NCBI RefSeq assembly: GCF_014873145.1
Contig: NZ_JADBEK010000001.1
Coordinates: 12,586,001 to 12,650,000 of the forward strand
DNA from: Nonomuraea angiospora
GTDB lineage: Bacteria; Actinomycetota; Actinomycetes; Streptosporangiales; Streptosporangiaceae
Direction of reading: 5' to 3'
DNA length: 64,000 bases
How positions within the stretch are numbered: position 1 is the stretch's first letter; every line of letters begins with the position of its first letter. Shown here one piece after another: positions 9,256 to 17,414 of the stretch. The position numbers and the translations under genes are program-made. The notes beneath the pieces were generated by a model. The model had not been told where the DNA came from and made no database searches. It saw nothing but the letters and a program-made list of their open reading frames with translations.

Positions 9256-11534
9256 CCCTCGCATCGCGCGGGTTCGCGCTGGCGAGCAAGGCGATGACCA
9301 GGCTGGGCAGGCTCCTCCCGGACGGCAGGCCCGACCCCCTGGCCCACCGGCGCGCCGAACTGGGCCGCCCCGCCGACCGGCTGGACGGCCCCGCCAAGGC
9401 CGCGGGCGCCGTCCGCTACACGGCCGAGCACCGGCTCCCCGGCCTCGTCCACGCCGTCGTGGTGGGCAGCACCATCGCCAGAGGCCGCGTCACCGCCATC
9501 CACGTGCCGCCCGCGCCCGGCGTGCTGCTCGTGATGACCCACCACAACGCGCCCGCGATGAAGCGCACCGCCGCCTACGCCACCCTCCGTGGCCCGCTGG
9601 GCGCCGCCGCGACGAGCCTGCCCGTGCTCAACACCGACGAGATCTTCTGGTACGGCCAGCCCATCGCGGTGGTCGTCGCCGAGTCCCTGGAAGAGGCCAG
9701 GTACGCGGCGTCCCTGATCCACGCCGACTACCAGCGCCGGCCCGCCGCCCTGTCGATGAGCGGGCAGCGGCCCTTCACGCCCGCGCACGCCGTACTGGAG
9801 GAACCGGTGACCAGGGTCGGCGATCGCCGCACCGCCCGGGCGGCGGTCACCGTCGAGGCCGAGTACGCCACCCCGCTCGAGTACCACAACGCGATGGAGC
9901 CGCACGCCACCGTGGCCCACTGGGAGGGCGACCGGCTCACCGTCCACGACACCTCGCAATACCCCTACGGAGTCAAGGAGATGCTGGCCAGGAAGTTCTC
10001 CCTGGCCGAGGAGAACGTGCGCGTGCTCGCGCCGTTCATCGGCGGCGGCTTCGGCGGCAAGACCGTCGCCTGGCCGCACGTCTGGCTCGCCGTGGCCGCG
10101 GCCAGGCTCTCCGGCCGGCCGGTCAAGCTCGTCCTGTCGCGCGCCGACCTGTTCGCCATGACCGGCGGCCGGGCCCCGACCCGCAGCCGCGTCTCGCTCG
10201 GCGCCGACGACTCCGGGCGGCTCACCGCGCTGGAGCACCACGCCCTGTCCTCGTGCAGCGCCGACGAGTTCGCCGAGGCCGCGGTCATCGCCTCCCGGCA
10301 TCTGTACGCCTGCCCCAACCTGCACAGCGCCCAGCAGGTGGTACGCCTGGACCGCATCCAGAACGCCTTCTTCCGCGGCCCCGGCGTCGCACCCGGCTCC
10401 TTCGCCCTGGAGTCGGCCATGGACGAACTGGCCGGGCGGCTCGGCCTGGACCCGCTCGAACTGCGCCTGCGCAACGAGCCGGACCGCGACCCGGCCACGG
10501 GCAACCGGTTCACCAGCCGTCACCTGCGCGAGGCGTACCTGCTCGGCGCCGACGCGTTCGGCTGGTCGCGGCGCCCGCCCGCGCCCCGCGCGACCCGCGA
10601 CGGCCGCTGGCTCGTCGGGTACGGGATGGCCGCCGCGATCAACCCCGACGCCGTGCTCATCGCCGGGGTCAGGCTGCGCCTGTCCGCCGACGGCACGGTC
10701 ACCGTGCGCAGCAGCACCAACGAACTGGGCGCCGGCACCTCCACCGCGCAGAGCCAGGCCACCGCCGACCGGCTCGGCCTGCCCCTCGACCGGGTCCGCT
10801 TCCACCAGGGCGACTCCGACGTGGCCAGGACCCGCATCCCCGGCGCCTCGGCCGCCACCACGACGCTCGCCTCCGCCATCTGGTCGGCCCGCGACAACCT
10901 CGTCCGCGAGCTGCTGAAGCTGGCGCGCGGCACCGGTTCGCCGCTGGCCGGCCTGTCGCCCGGCGAGGCGGAGACCCGCGACGGCGGCCTGTTCGGCCCG
11001 CGGGGAGGCGAGACCTACGAGCGCATCCTGGCCAGGGCCGGGCTGGACGCGGTGGAGGTGGAGGGCAGGTCGGCGCTGCCGTACCAGACGATCAAGCGCG
11101 GCACCTACTCCTACGGCGCGCACTTCTGCGAGGTGCGGGTGGACGAGGACACCGGCGAGACGCGCGTCACGCGCTGGGCCGGGGCGTTCGACGGCGGCCG
11201 GATCGTCAACCCCAAGCAGGCCGCCGGCCAGATGCGCGGCGGGATCATCATGGGCATCGGCATGGCGCTGACCGAGGAGGCGCTGCTCGACGAGCGCACG
11301 GGCCTGATCGTCAACCACGGCCTGGCCGACTACCACGTGCCCACGCACGCCGACGTGCCCGACATCGACATCCGCTTCGTCGACCGGCCGGACCCGCAGA
11401 CCCCGCTGGGCGCCAAGGGCATCGGCGAGCTCGGCATCGTGGGCGTGGCGGCCGCCGTCGCCAACGCCGTCCACCACGCGACCGGCGTACGCGTCCGATC
11501 CCTGCCCATCACCCCGGACAAGCTCATGTTTTGA
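9252..11534 (+). CDS. Molybdenum hydroxylase, molybdopterin subunit (YagR-like)
   Basis: A 760-residue catalytic subunit. Features seen in order are an RLDGPAKAAGAVRYTAE lead-in, HNAMEPHATVAHWEGD, the pterin-binding GGGFGGKT (about residues 264-271), AFFRGPGVAPGSFALESAMDE, and PLGAKGIGELGI near the C-terminus, whose Glu is the expected general base. The ATG overlaps the FAD-subunit stop. No XdhC/PaoD-type cofactor chaperone or MobA-like gene is next to it, so maturation must use factors encoded elsewhere. Confidence 0.92.
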   Translation: MTLASRGFALASKAMTRLGRLLPDGRPDPLAHRRAELGRPADRLDGPAKAAGAVRYTAEHRLPGLVHAVVVGSTIARGRVTAIHVPPAPGVLLVMTHHNAPAMKRTAAYATLRGPLGAAATSLPVLNTDEIFWYGQPIAVVVAESLEEARYAASLIHADYQRRPAALSMSGQRPFTPAHAVLEEPVTRVGDRRTARAAVTVEAEYATPLEYHNAMEPHATVAHWEGDRLTVHDTSQYPYGVKEMLARKFSLAEENVRVLAPFIGGGFGGKTVAWPHVWLAVAAARLSGRPVKLVLSRADLFAMTGGRAPTRSRVSLGADDSGRLTALEHHALSSCSADEFAEAAVIASRHLYACPNLHSAQQVVRLDRIQNAFFRGPGVAPGSFALESAMDELAGRLGLDPLELRLRNEPDRDPATGNRFTSRHLREAYLLGADAFGWSRRPPAPRATRDGRWLVGYGMAAAINPDAVLIAGVRLRLSADGTVTVRSSTNELGAGTSTAQSQATADRLGLPLDRVRFHQGDSDVARTRIPGASAATTTLASAIWSARDNLVRELLKLARGTGSPLAGLSPGEAETRDGGLFGPRGGETYERILARAGLDAVEVEGRSALPYQTIKRGTYSYGAHFCEVRVDEDTGETRVTRWAGAFDGGRIVNPKQAAGQMRGGIIMGIGMALTEEALLDERTGLIVNHGLADYHVPTHADVPDIDIRFVDRPDPQTPLGAKGIGELGIVGVAAAVANAVHHATGVRVRSLPITPDKLMF

Positions 11535-11551
11535 ATACGGTAGGGGGGTAT
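11535..11551. promoter_or_regulatory. Probable CsoR operator
   Basis: ATAC and GTAT bracket nine bases that include a run of six G, 31-47 bases before the csoR start codon. G-tract boxes flanked by ATAC/GTAT are the known type of actinobacterial CsoR copper operators, and CsoR usually represses its own operon. Confidence 0.65.
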
Positions 11552-11581
11552 GGTACGTTGCAGGGGTCGGAAGGGGGAGAC

Positions 11582-11863
11582 ATGGTCGGATACAGCGGCA
11601 GCAAGCAGGACCAGCTGCGCCGACTGCGCCGGATCGAGGGTCAGGTGCGGGGGCTGCAGCGGATGGTCGAGGACGACAAGTACTGCATCGACATCCTCAC
11701 GCAGGTGTCGGCGGCCACCAGCGCCCTGCAGTCGGTCGCCATCTCCCTGCTGGAGGATCACCTGGCCCACTGTGTCGCCGAGGCCGCCGCCCAGGGCGGG
11801 CCGGAGGCCCAGGCGAAGGTCAAAGAGGCTTCCGACGCCATCGCGAGACTTGTTCGTTCCTGA
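11582..11863 (+). CDS. csoR: CsoR-family copper-sensing repressor
   Basis: A 93-residue all-helical DUF156 protein. Cys35 (KYCIDIL), His60 and Cys64 (EDHLAHC) reproduce the Cys-His-Cys copper(I)-binding triad of Mycobacterium CsoR, which favours copper over the formaldehyde or nickel members of the family. RLRRIEGQVRGLQRMVEDD is the family core. When copper binds, the tetramer should leave the promoter. It has its own G-tract operator upstream and is followed 28 bases later by a copper chaperone gene, supporting a copper-response operon. Confidence 0.9.
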   Translation: MVGYSGSKQDQLRRLRRIEGQVRGLQRMVEDDKYCIDILTQVSAATSALQSVAISLLEDHLAHCVAEAAAQGGPEAQAKVKEASDAIARLVRS

Positions 11864-11891
11864 CATGCATCACCGGAGAGGGCTGATCGAT

Positions 11892-12104
11892 ATGGCTACC
11901 GCTACCTACACCGTCAAGGGCATGACCTGCGGCCACTGCGTGAGCTCGGTGAAGGAGGAGGTCGGTGAGGTCTCCGGGGTCACCTCGGTGGAGGTGGACC
12001 TGGCCAGCGGCCTACTGACCGTGGAGAGCGACAGCCCCGTGGACGCGGCGGAGATCGTCGCCGCCGTGGAGGAGGCGGGCTACGAGGTGGCGGGCCAGTC
12101 ATGA
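11892..12104 (+). CDS. Heavy-metal-associated (CopZ-like) copper chaperone
   Basis: A 70-residue single-domain protein with the ferredoxin-like HMA fold. GMTCGHC (Cys13 and Cys16) is the MxCxxC metal-binding loop, and the C-terminal half reads VDAAEIVAAVEEAGYEV as in CopZ. It carries Cu(I) in the cytoplasm, normally to a CopA ATPase or to CsoR. It is the second gene of the csoR operon. No CopA follows; the next overlapping ORF stops after 16 codons. Confidence 0.9.
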   Translation: MATATYTVKGMTCGHCVSSVKEEVGEVSGVTSVEVDLASGLLTVESDSPVDAAEIVAAVEEAGYEVAGQS

Positions 12105-12151
12105 ACGCGGCGACCAGGCTGGGCGCCGTCGCAAAGGGCCGCTTCACGTAG
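12101..12151 (+). pseudogene. Truncated third ORF of the csoR-copZ operon
   Basis: An ATG at 12101 overlaps the chaperone stop (ATGA), the hallmark of a coupled downstream gene, but the frame ends at TAG after 16 codons (MNAATRLGAVAKGRFT). In actinobacterial csoR-copZ operons the third gene is usually a copper ATPase or a membrane or secreted metal protein; the opening MNAATRLGAVA could be the start of one. I infer that the rest was lost by deletion or rearrangement. It could also be a chance mini-ORF. Confidence 0.35.
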
Positions 12152-12158
12152 GGACGGC

Positions 12159-12635
12159 TCAGCCGCAGGCCACGCCGAGGACTTGGCGCTGGCCGTTGTA
12201 TCCGGTTTCGGGGCCGGTGTGGTCGCCGTGCAGGGCGTGGATGTACATGCACAGGTTCTTCCCGTAGACCCGCACGGGGCCCGCGTAGTACTTGAAGCGC
12301 CCGCTGTCGGAATCCTTGTTGTTCTTCACGTTGTCGTCGGTCAGGCGCGAGTTCCACAGGTGGATGGCCATCGGCGTACGCTCTCCGTACCGCGCCTGGC
12401 CCGGCCGCTTGGCGAGGACGGCGCAGTTCCAGCCGGTGCTCGCGTCGTAGAAGAGCTTGATGTCGCTGCGGTAGTAGGTACCCCCGGTCACCAGGTCCCG
12501 CAGAGGCACGGCCCAGCTGCCCACCTGCGACCCCGAACAGCCGTAAGCGCCGGCGCTCGCCGGTGCGGACGCGACCGCCTGCGACGCCGTGACGACGACT
12601 ACCGGCAGCATGATCGACAGAACTCTGCGGAACAT
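12159..12635 (-). CDS. Small secreted protein of unknown function
   Basis: A 158-residue protein with a Sec signal peptide (MFRRVLSIMLPVVVVTASQA, cleavage probably near ASAPASAGA). The mature part of about 125 residues has four Cys, enough for two disulfides, and many Tyr, Lys and Asn (NNKDSDSGRFKYYAGPVRVY). I do not recognise the family; the pattern resembles small extracellular spore- or surface-associated actinomycete proteins. The ATG at 12635 follows AAGGGGAG; in-frame codons further upstream would not give a signal peptide at the N-terminus. It converges on the copper operon. Confidence 0.7.
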   Translation of the reverse strand: MFRRVLSIMLPVVVVTASQAVASAPASAGAYGCSGSQVGSWAVPLRDLVTGGTYYRSDIKLFYDASTGWNCAVLAKRPGQARYGERTPMAIHLWNSRLTDDNVKNNKDSDSGRFKYYAGPVRVYGKNLCMYIHALHGDHTGPETGYNGQRQVLGVACG

Positions 12636-12747
12636 CCGACTCCCCTTGCGACGGCTCTGGACCACCAGGATGGCAATGCCATGGCCGGAGTGTCGTTGGC
12701 GGAGCGTCCACAATCCCTTGACGATGAGTGCCCTGAGGAGAGATCAC

Positions 12748-13275
12748 ATGCGACGGCTCGCCGCGCTCGACCCCGCCGAAGCCCCGGAGAAGTCCCGGGA
12801 GCTGCTGAACGACATCATCGGCCGCACCGGCTCGGTCGGTGAGATGGTCTCCACCATGGCGCACTCCCCGGCGACGCTCCAGGGCTACCTGGACCTGTCG
12901 CGGGCCATGAAACGCAGCAAGCTGCCCCGCGCCCTCAGCGAGAAGATCTCGCTGGCCCTGCAGGAGTGGATCGGCTGCGGGCTCTGCCTCGACGCGCACG
13001 CGGCGGGCGCCCGGGCGGCGGGGCTGAGCGAGACGGACATCGCCCTCGCCCGCCAGGGCACCTCCACCGACGCCCGGGAGGCGGCGCTGATCGCGGTGGC
13101 CACCCGGGTGCTGGCCGAGCCGTCGTCGCTGAAGGACGAGGACGTGGCCGAGTTGCGGGCTCACGGCTGGAGCGAGCGGATCATCGCGGAGCTCCCCGGC
13201 CTGGTCGCCCTCAACCTGCTCACCGGCGCCTTCAACCTGCTGGCCGGCCTGGAGCCGGCCGAGAAGGCTACGTGA
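12748..13275 (+). CDS. AhpD-like carboxymuconolactone decarboxylase family protein
   Basis: A 175-residue all-helical protein. EWIGCGLCLDAHAAGAR carries the Glu, CxxC and His arrangement of AhpD-like peroxidase/disulfide reductases rather than true carboxymuconolactone decarboxylases, which lack the Cys pair. Probable role: thiol-dependent detoxification of hydroperoxides. The ATG follows GAGGAGA at a good distance. The downstream end overlaps the convergent serine hydrolase by eight bases. Such proteins often pair with ECF41 sigma factors; one lies about 2 kb away but is not adjacent. Confidence 0.85.
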   Translation: MRRLAALDPAEAPEKSRELLNDIIGRTGSVGEMVSTMAHSPATLQGYLDLSRAMKRSKLPRALSEKISLALQEWIGCGLCLDAHAAGARAAGLSETDIALARQGTSTDAREAALIAVATRVLAEPSSLKDEDVAELRAHGWSERIIAELPGLVALNLLTGAFNLLAGLEPAEKAT

Positions 13276-14344
13276 GCGGGCAGAAGTGGCTCTCCAGGAG
13301 CGTGCCGAAGGTCGTGAGGAAGTCGTTCCAGTCGCCGTTCAGGTTGGCGACCAGCGTCTGGGCGCCCTGACGGTCGCCCATCGCGTACGTCGTCGAGCCC
13401 TGGATGAAGCCGCCCCCGCCCCAGAGCGTGACCCCGCAGGAAAGGCGCTGGGAGTAGACGCCGAGGCCGTACCTGGTGTTCGGGACCCAGTCCGCGCCCT
13501 CCGTCGAGACGGTGGTGAACATCTCCTCCTGCTGCGCCGGCGCGAGCAGGCGGCCGCGCAGCAGGGCCCGCAGGAAGCGGTGCAGGTCGGAAGTGGTCGA
13601 GACCATCCCGCCGGCGGCCCCGGCCCAGCTCAGGTCCGCGTGCGTCACGTCGTGGACCTCCGCGGGCCGGCCGGCCTCGTCGAACTTCGAGTAGTGCCGG
13701 GCGTGCGGGTCGCGGACGGTGTTGTCGGCGCCGGGCAGGTACGTGCCCGTCAGCCCCAGCGGGCGGGCGATGCGGCGGTCGATCTCGTCGGCGAGGGTCG
13801 AACCCGTCGCCGACTCGACGATCATCCCCGCGAGGTTGTAGTTGACCTTGGAGTAGATGAAGCGCCTGCCGGGCTCCTCGGGGCGCGGGGTCTCCTGGCC
13901 GGGGAGGGCGTCGGGGAGCCCGCTGGTGTGGTTGAGCAACTGCCTGACAGTGATCTTGGTCCCGTCCCCGCCGAGGTGCTCCTCCACCACGCCGGGCAGC
14001 CACTTCGCCACCGTGTCGTCCAGGCTCAGCTTGCCGTCGGCCGCCACCTGCAGGACCACCGTGCCCACGAACGCCTTGGTGAAGCTGCCGATGCGGAAGT
14101 GCTCGCCCGGCCGGCGGTGGCGTCCGGTCTCCAGGTCGGCCACCCCCGCCGTCCCGAACCACGGCGCCGCGTCGCCGTCCCTGAGCTCGGCGACGATGCC
14201 GGGGCCGCCGCCGTCGGCCACGGCCTGGTCGAGCGCGCGCCGGAGCCTGGCGTGGCCACGGTCGGCCGCGGCGGCGGGGATCGTCATCGTGGTGGCCGTC
14301 GCGGCCAGGGCGGCGACGAGCAGGCCGGCACGGAGCATGGACAT
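13268..14344 (-). CDS. Secreted serine hydrolase (beta-lactamase / DD-peptidase family)
   Basis: A 358-residue exported protein. A signal peptide (MSMLRAGLLVAALAATATTM...AAAADR) is followed by the class C beta-lactamase fold. Catalytic motifs: IGSFTKAFVG (SxxK), YSKVNYNLAG (YxN) and a Gly-rich GGGGFIQGSTT near the third-motif position. RQLLNHTSGLPD is typical of this family, which includes D-alanyl-D-alanine peptidases and esterases. The ATG at 14344 is preceded by GGAGG. A striking nested palindrome lies about 60-115 bases upstream, pointing to a dedicated regulator that is not in the neighbourhood. Confidence 0.88.
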   Translation of the reverse strand: MSMLRAGLLVAALAATATTMTIPAAAADRGHARLRRALDQAVADGGGPGIVAELRDGDAAPWFGTAGVADLETGRHRRPGEHFRIGSFTKAFVGTVVLQVAADGKLSLDDTVAKWLPGVVEEHLGGDGTKITVRQLLNHTSGLPDALPGQETPRPEEPGRRFIYSKVNYNLAGMIVESATGSTLADEIDRRIARPLGLTGTYLPGADNTVRDPHARHYSKFDEAGRPAEVHDVTHADLSWAGAAGGMVSTTSDLHRFLRALLRGRLLAPAQQEEMFTTVSTEGADWVPNTRYGLGVYSQRLSCGVTLWGGGGFIQGSTTYAMGDRQGAQTLVANLNGDWNDFLTTFGTLLESHFCPLT

Positions 14345-14404
14345 GGAGCCTCCATGGAGGTCGGAAAAGGGCGTGGTCATCCGCCGGGCAGAGGCGCCGG
14401 CAGT

Positions 14405-14457
14405 GACAAGCAACGCTAGTTGACTAATCCGGGCTTAGTCAACATGAGTTGCTTGTC
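14405..14457. promoter_or_regulatory. Nested double palindrome upstream of the serine hydrolase
   Basis: Outer perfect 10-base arms GACAAGCAAC (14405-14414) and GTTGCTTGTC (14448-14457) enclose inner perfect 9-base arms GTTGACTAA (14419-14427) and TTAGTCAAC (14435-14443) around a 7-base centre. The inner part resembles MarR-type sites. No T-run follows, so a terminator is unlikely. Best explained as two overlapping dimer sites or one large operator for the leftward serine hydrolase promoter. Confidence 0.65.
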
Positions 14458-14584
14458 CGCTCTCTCTGGCCCCGGGCTCACGAGGGGCCGCTGACGTGAC
14501 GGCCTCGTCCTCGCGAGCGAACAGTGGGACCGCCCGCCCCGGGCGAAGGTCCCTCTGTCGGCCCAGCTCGGCGCGGCCATGCGG

Positions 14585-14941
14585 TCACCAGGGTCCGTGG
14601 TAGGCCAGGTTCACGGCCAGGGCGGCCACCGCCAGGGAGGAGAACGCGGCCCACGGGCCGAAGTGGTGGTCGCGGGCCCGCAGGTGCACGGCGAACGCCC
14701 CGATGAAGTACAGCACCAGGCCGGCGGCGGCGAGCGTGCCCAGCACCGGCAGGGCGAACCCGGCCAGCAGCCCCAGCGAGCCCGCCCCCAGCAGCAGGCC
14801 CAACGGGAGCATCCAGGAGCGGGGGACGCCCATGCTGTCCGCCTGGCGCTTGGGGTAGTCGTGGCCGACGAGGTTGGCGACGGCGGCCAAGCCGATGATC
14901 GCCGAGGCGAGGAGGGTGATGACGAGGTAAACGGCGAACAC
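14585..14941 (-). CDS. DoxX-like membrane protein
   Basis: A 118-residue protein with four hydrophobic helices. HDYPKRQADSMGVPRSWMLP and the final AVNLAYHGPW match the actinobacterial DoxX-like group (DUF4267/DoxX relatives), thought to act in membrane redox or envelope chemistry; no catalytic residues are known. The GTG at 14941 follows GAAGGAGA. It lies 83 bases downstream of an ECF41 sigma factor on the same strand. DoxX-like proteins are frequent partners of that sigma group, so it may be the target of the sigma factor. Confidence 0.78.
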   Translation of the reverse strand: MFAVYLVITLLASAIIGLAAVANLVGHDYPKRQADSMGVPRSWMLPLGLLLGAGSLGLLAGFALPVLGTLAAAGLVLYFIGAFAVHLRARDHHFGPWAAFSSLAVAALAVNLAYHGPW

Positions 14942-15024
14942 GGAGGTCTCCTTCTCTGTGAGAACGGTCGCCTCACGGACGGGGCAGCGCCCCGGGGAGT
15001 GACAACGTGCGCGTGTGACATAGG

Positions 15025-15921
15025 TCATGGCGCCACGCCGGCGAGCTTCTCCGGGTTGCTGACCACGTGCACCGTCTTGATCGCCCCGTCCAGCAGGTGC
15101 AACGTGATCGCCAGCACCGGCGTGCGTCCCGAGCGGACGACGATCCCCGGGGCGCCGTTGACCTGGAGCACCTGGGCGTGCGAGCCGGCGGGCATGCGCC
15201 TGGAGAGGATGACGATCGCGCGGGCCACGTACTCGTGTCCGTGGATCGGCTTGCGGGGCGCGCCGGTGAGGCCGCCGCCGTCGCTCACCATCGTCACGTC
15301 CGGCGCCAGCACCGCCAGCAGGCTCTCCAGGTCGCCGCCGAGGCAGGCGGCCAGGAACCGCTCGGTGGCCTGCTGCCTGGTCACCGGGTCGGTGTCGTAG
15401 CGGTGGCGCCGTTCCTCGACCGCCTTCCTGGCGCGGTGCGCGATCTGCCGCACCGTTGCGGGGCTGCGCCCGACGAAGTGCGCTATCTCGGCGTTGCTGT
15501 AGCCGAAGGCCTCGCTCAGCACGAACACCGCGCGCTCCGTCGGCGAGAGGATCTCCAGCACGAGCAGCATCGCGGTCGACACCGAGTCGGCGAGCACCAC
15601 GTTCTCGGCGACGTCCGGAAGGGTGAGCATCGGCTCGGGCAGCCACGGCCCGACGTAGGACTCGCGCCGCACCCGCGCGCTGCGCAGCCGGTCGATCGCC
15701 AGCCGGGTGGCCACCCGCACCAGGTAGCCTTCGGCGTCCGCGACGGCGGCCACGTCGACGCGGCTCCAGCGCAGCCAGGCGTCCTGCACCACGTCCTCGG
15801 CCTCGGTGACGCTGCCCAGCACCCGGTACGCCACGGCGTGCAGCAGGCCCCGGTGCTCGGTGAACTTCCGCTCGGCCTCAAGCATTCGCGTCATGAGGAA
15901 GGGCTTACCAGGTGAGCCCAT
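15025..15921 (-). CDS. ECF41-group RNA polymerase sigma factor (SigJ-like)
   Basis: A 298-residue sigma factor. Region 2 is EHRGLLHAVAYRVLGSVTEA, then DVVQDAWLRW; region 4 is LSPTERAVFVLSEAFGYSNA, then IAHFVGRSPATVRQIAHRAR. The C-terminal SnoaL-like extension carries three ECF41 hallmarks: WLPEP in the linker, DGGG, and NPEKL near the end. In this group the extension replaces an anti-sigma factor and controls activity in cis. The ATG at 15921 has GGGAG upstream; a later ATG at 15894 is possible. Next gene is DoxX-like. Confidence 0.9.
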   Translation of the reverse strand: MGSPGKPFLMTRMLEAERKFTEHRGLLHAVAYRVLGSVTEAEDVVQDAWLRWSRVDVAAVADAEGYLVRVATRLAIDRLRSARVRRESYVGPWLPEPMLTLPDVAENVVLADSVSTAMLLVLEILSPTERAVFVLSEAFGYSNAEIAHFVGRSPATVRQIAHRARKAVEERRHRYDTDPVTRQQATERFLAACLGGDLESLLAVLAPDVTMVSDGGGLTGAPRKPIHGHEYVARAIVILSRRMPAGSHAQVLQVNGAPGIVVRSGRTPVLAITLHLLDGAIKTVHVVSNPEKLAGVAP

Positions 15922-15971
15922 GGACGGAGCTCCCGCCCCCGCCACGGGCGGCCACAAGCGGGCCGCATCTC

Positions 15972-16029
15972 TTGTCAAGGTGTGGTGTCAGGGCTACGAT
16001 CACACCGACCTTTAGGAAACTTTCCTAAA
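15972..16029 (+). promoter_or_regulatory. Promoter with ROK-type operator for the alginate-lyase-family gene
   Basis: TTGTCA (15972-15977), 17 bases, TACGAT (15995-16000) form a good sigma-70 type promoter. It is followed at 16011-16029 by a perfect palindrome with 9-base arms TTTAGGAAA and TTTCCTAAA around one C, just where a repressor would block early transcription. AGGAAA-N-TTTCCT palindromes are operators of ROK-family repressors such as CsnR, which controls actinomycete chitosanases. No ROK gene is in the window. Confidence 0.75.
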
Positions 16030-16044
16030 TAAGGAGTGGGGTCC

Positions 16045-17247
16045 GTGGTCCGTCCCCGTCGTCGCGGGATCCTGTCGTCGCTCGCCATCGCTCTGGCGAT
16101 CCCCCTGATCACCGCCGTCCTGTCCCCGCCCGCCGCCGTGGCCCGGACGGCGCCGGCCGCCTTCGCGCATCCCGGCGTGCTCGTCAGCAAGGCCCAGCTC
16201 GACTTCGTCCGCGCCAAGGTCAACGCCGGGGCCCAGCCGTGGAAGGGCGCCTACGACCAGATGATCGCGAGTCCGCTCGCGTCGTTGTCGCGGACCCCGA
16301 AGCCGCGGGCCGTCGTGGAGTGCGGCCCGTACTCCAACCCCAACAACGGCTGCACGGACGAGCGCCAGGACGCGCTGGCCGCCTACACCGACGCGCTGGC
16401 CTGGTACATCTCGGGAGACAGCCGGTACGCGCAGAAGGCGATCCAGATCATGGACGCCTGGTCCGCCGTGATCGCCGACCACACCAACAGCAACGCGCCG
16501 CTCCAGACCGGTTGGGCGGGATCGTCCTGGCCCAGGGCGGCCGAGATCATCCGCTACACCTACACCGGATGGTCCGCCACGGGCGTCAACCGCTTCACGA
16601 CCATGCTCCGCGACGTCTACCTTCCCGAGATCATCAACGGCAGCGCCCGCACGAACGGCAACTGGGAGCTGACGATGATGGACGCGTCGATCGGGATCGC
16701 GGTGTTCCTGCAGGACAAGGCCGCCTATGACAAGGCCGTGAGCACGTTCCGGGCCCGCGTGCCCGCCTACATCTACCTCACCACCGACGGCGCCTTCCCC
16801 AAGGGCCCGGCGGGCAGCGGCATCGACACGCGGGCCGAGGTCGTCGACTACTGGCAGGGCCAGGACACCTTCGTCGACGGGCTCTCCCAGGAGACGTGCC
16901 GCGACTTCACCCACACCGGGTACGGCCTGGCGGCGATCGCGCACATCGCCGAGACGGCCCGGATCCAGGGGCAGGACCTCTACCCCGAGATCGCCGACCG
17001 GCTGCGGCACGCGCTCGGCCTGCACGCCAAGTACCAGCTCGGCACGGCCGTGCCGGCGTGGCTGTGCGGCGGGAGCCTCACCCTGGGCCTCGGGCCGGTC
17101 ACCGAGGTCGGCTTCAACGCCCTGCACAACCGCATGGGCATCGCGATGAGCAACACGCAAACCCTCACCGAGCAGCAGCGCCCGGCGGGCACCAACAACC
17201 TCTTCGTCGCCTGGGAGACCCTCACCCACGCCGGCAATCCCAACTAA
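16045..17247 (+). CDS. Secreted alginate lyase family protein
   Basis: A 400-residue exported protein with an Arg-rich signal peptide (VVRPRRRGILSSLAIALAIP, ending near AVARTAPAAFA). The mature part fits the alginate-lyase (PL5-like alpha/alpha barrel) family: HPGVLVSKAQLDFVRAKVNA, GAQPWKGAYDQM, NGNWELTMMDASIGIAVFLQ, CRDFTHTGYGLAAIAHIAE. Likely cleaves a uronate-containing or other plant or microbial polysaccharide outside the cell; alginate itself is not proven. The GTG at 16045 sits 8 bases after AAGGAG, while the earlier GTG at 16036 overlaps that site. A paralogue lies at 45022. Confidence 0.82.
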   Translation: MVRPRRRGILSSLAIALAIPLITAVLSPPAAVARTAPAAFAHPGVLVSKAQLDFVRAKVNAGAQPWKGAYDQMIASPLASLSRTPKPRAVVECGPYSNPNNGCTDERQDALAAYTDALAWYISGDSRYAQKAIQIMDAWSAVIADHTNSNAPLQTGWAGSSWPRAAEIIRYTYTGWSATGVNRFTTMLRDVYLPEIINGSARTNGNWELTMMDASIGIAVFLQDKAAYDKAVSTFRARVPAYIYLTTDGAFPKGPAGSGIDTRAEVVDYWQGQDTFVDGLSQETCRDFTHTGYGLAAIAHIAETARIQGQDLYPEIADRLRHALGLHAKYQLGTAVPAWLCGGSLTLGLGPVTEVGFNALHNRMGIAMSNTQTLTEQQRPAGTNNLFVAWETLTHAGNPN

Positions 17248-17414
17248 CTAGCTGCTACATATGTCTTTCGCATCGCTGTGAATGTGTGGCAAGTTGAGTA
17301 TCTGTGAGCGTACGGGGCATGGCCGCGTCCAGCGCGTCGGCGCTCCGCATACAGGAGCTCGCCACACTCGACTCAGTCGTGAAGCAACGGCAAATCAGCG
17401 TAGAGAGAGCAGCG

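Noticed and set aside
8982..11477. Long minus-strand open frame opposite the molybdenum hydroxylase genes
   Set aside because: It has no family motif and is a mirror of the codon bias of the YagR-like gene, which has clear cofactor motifs.
14405..14457. Rho-independent terminator
   Set aside because: No T-run on either strand, AT-containing inner palindrome typical of operators, and location upstream of the serine hydrolase start.
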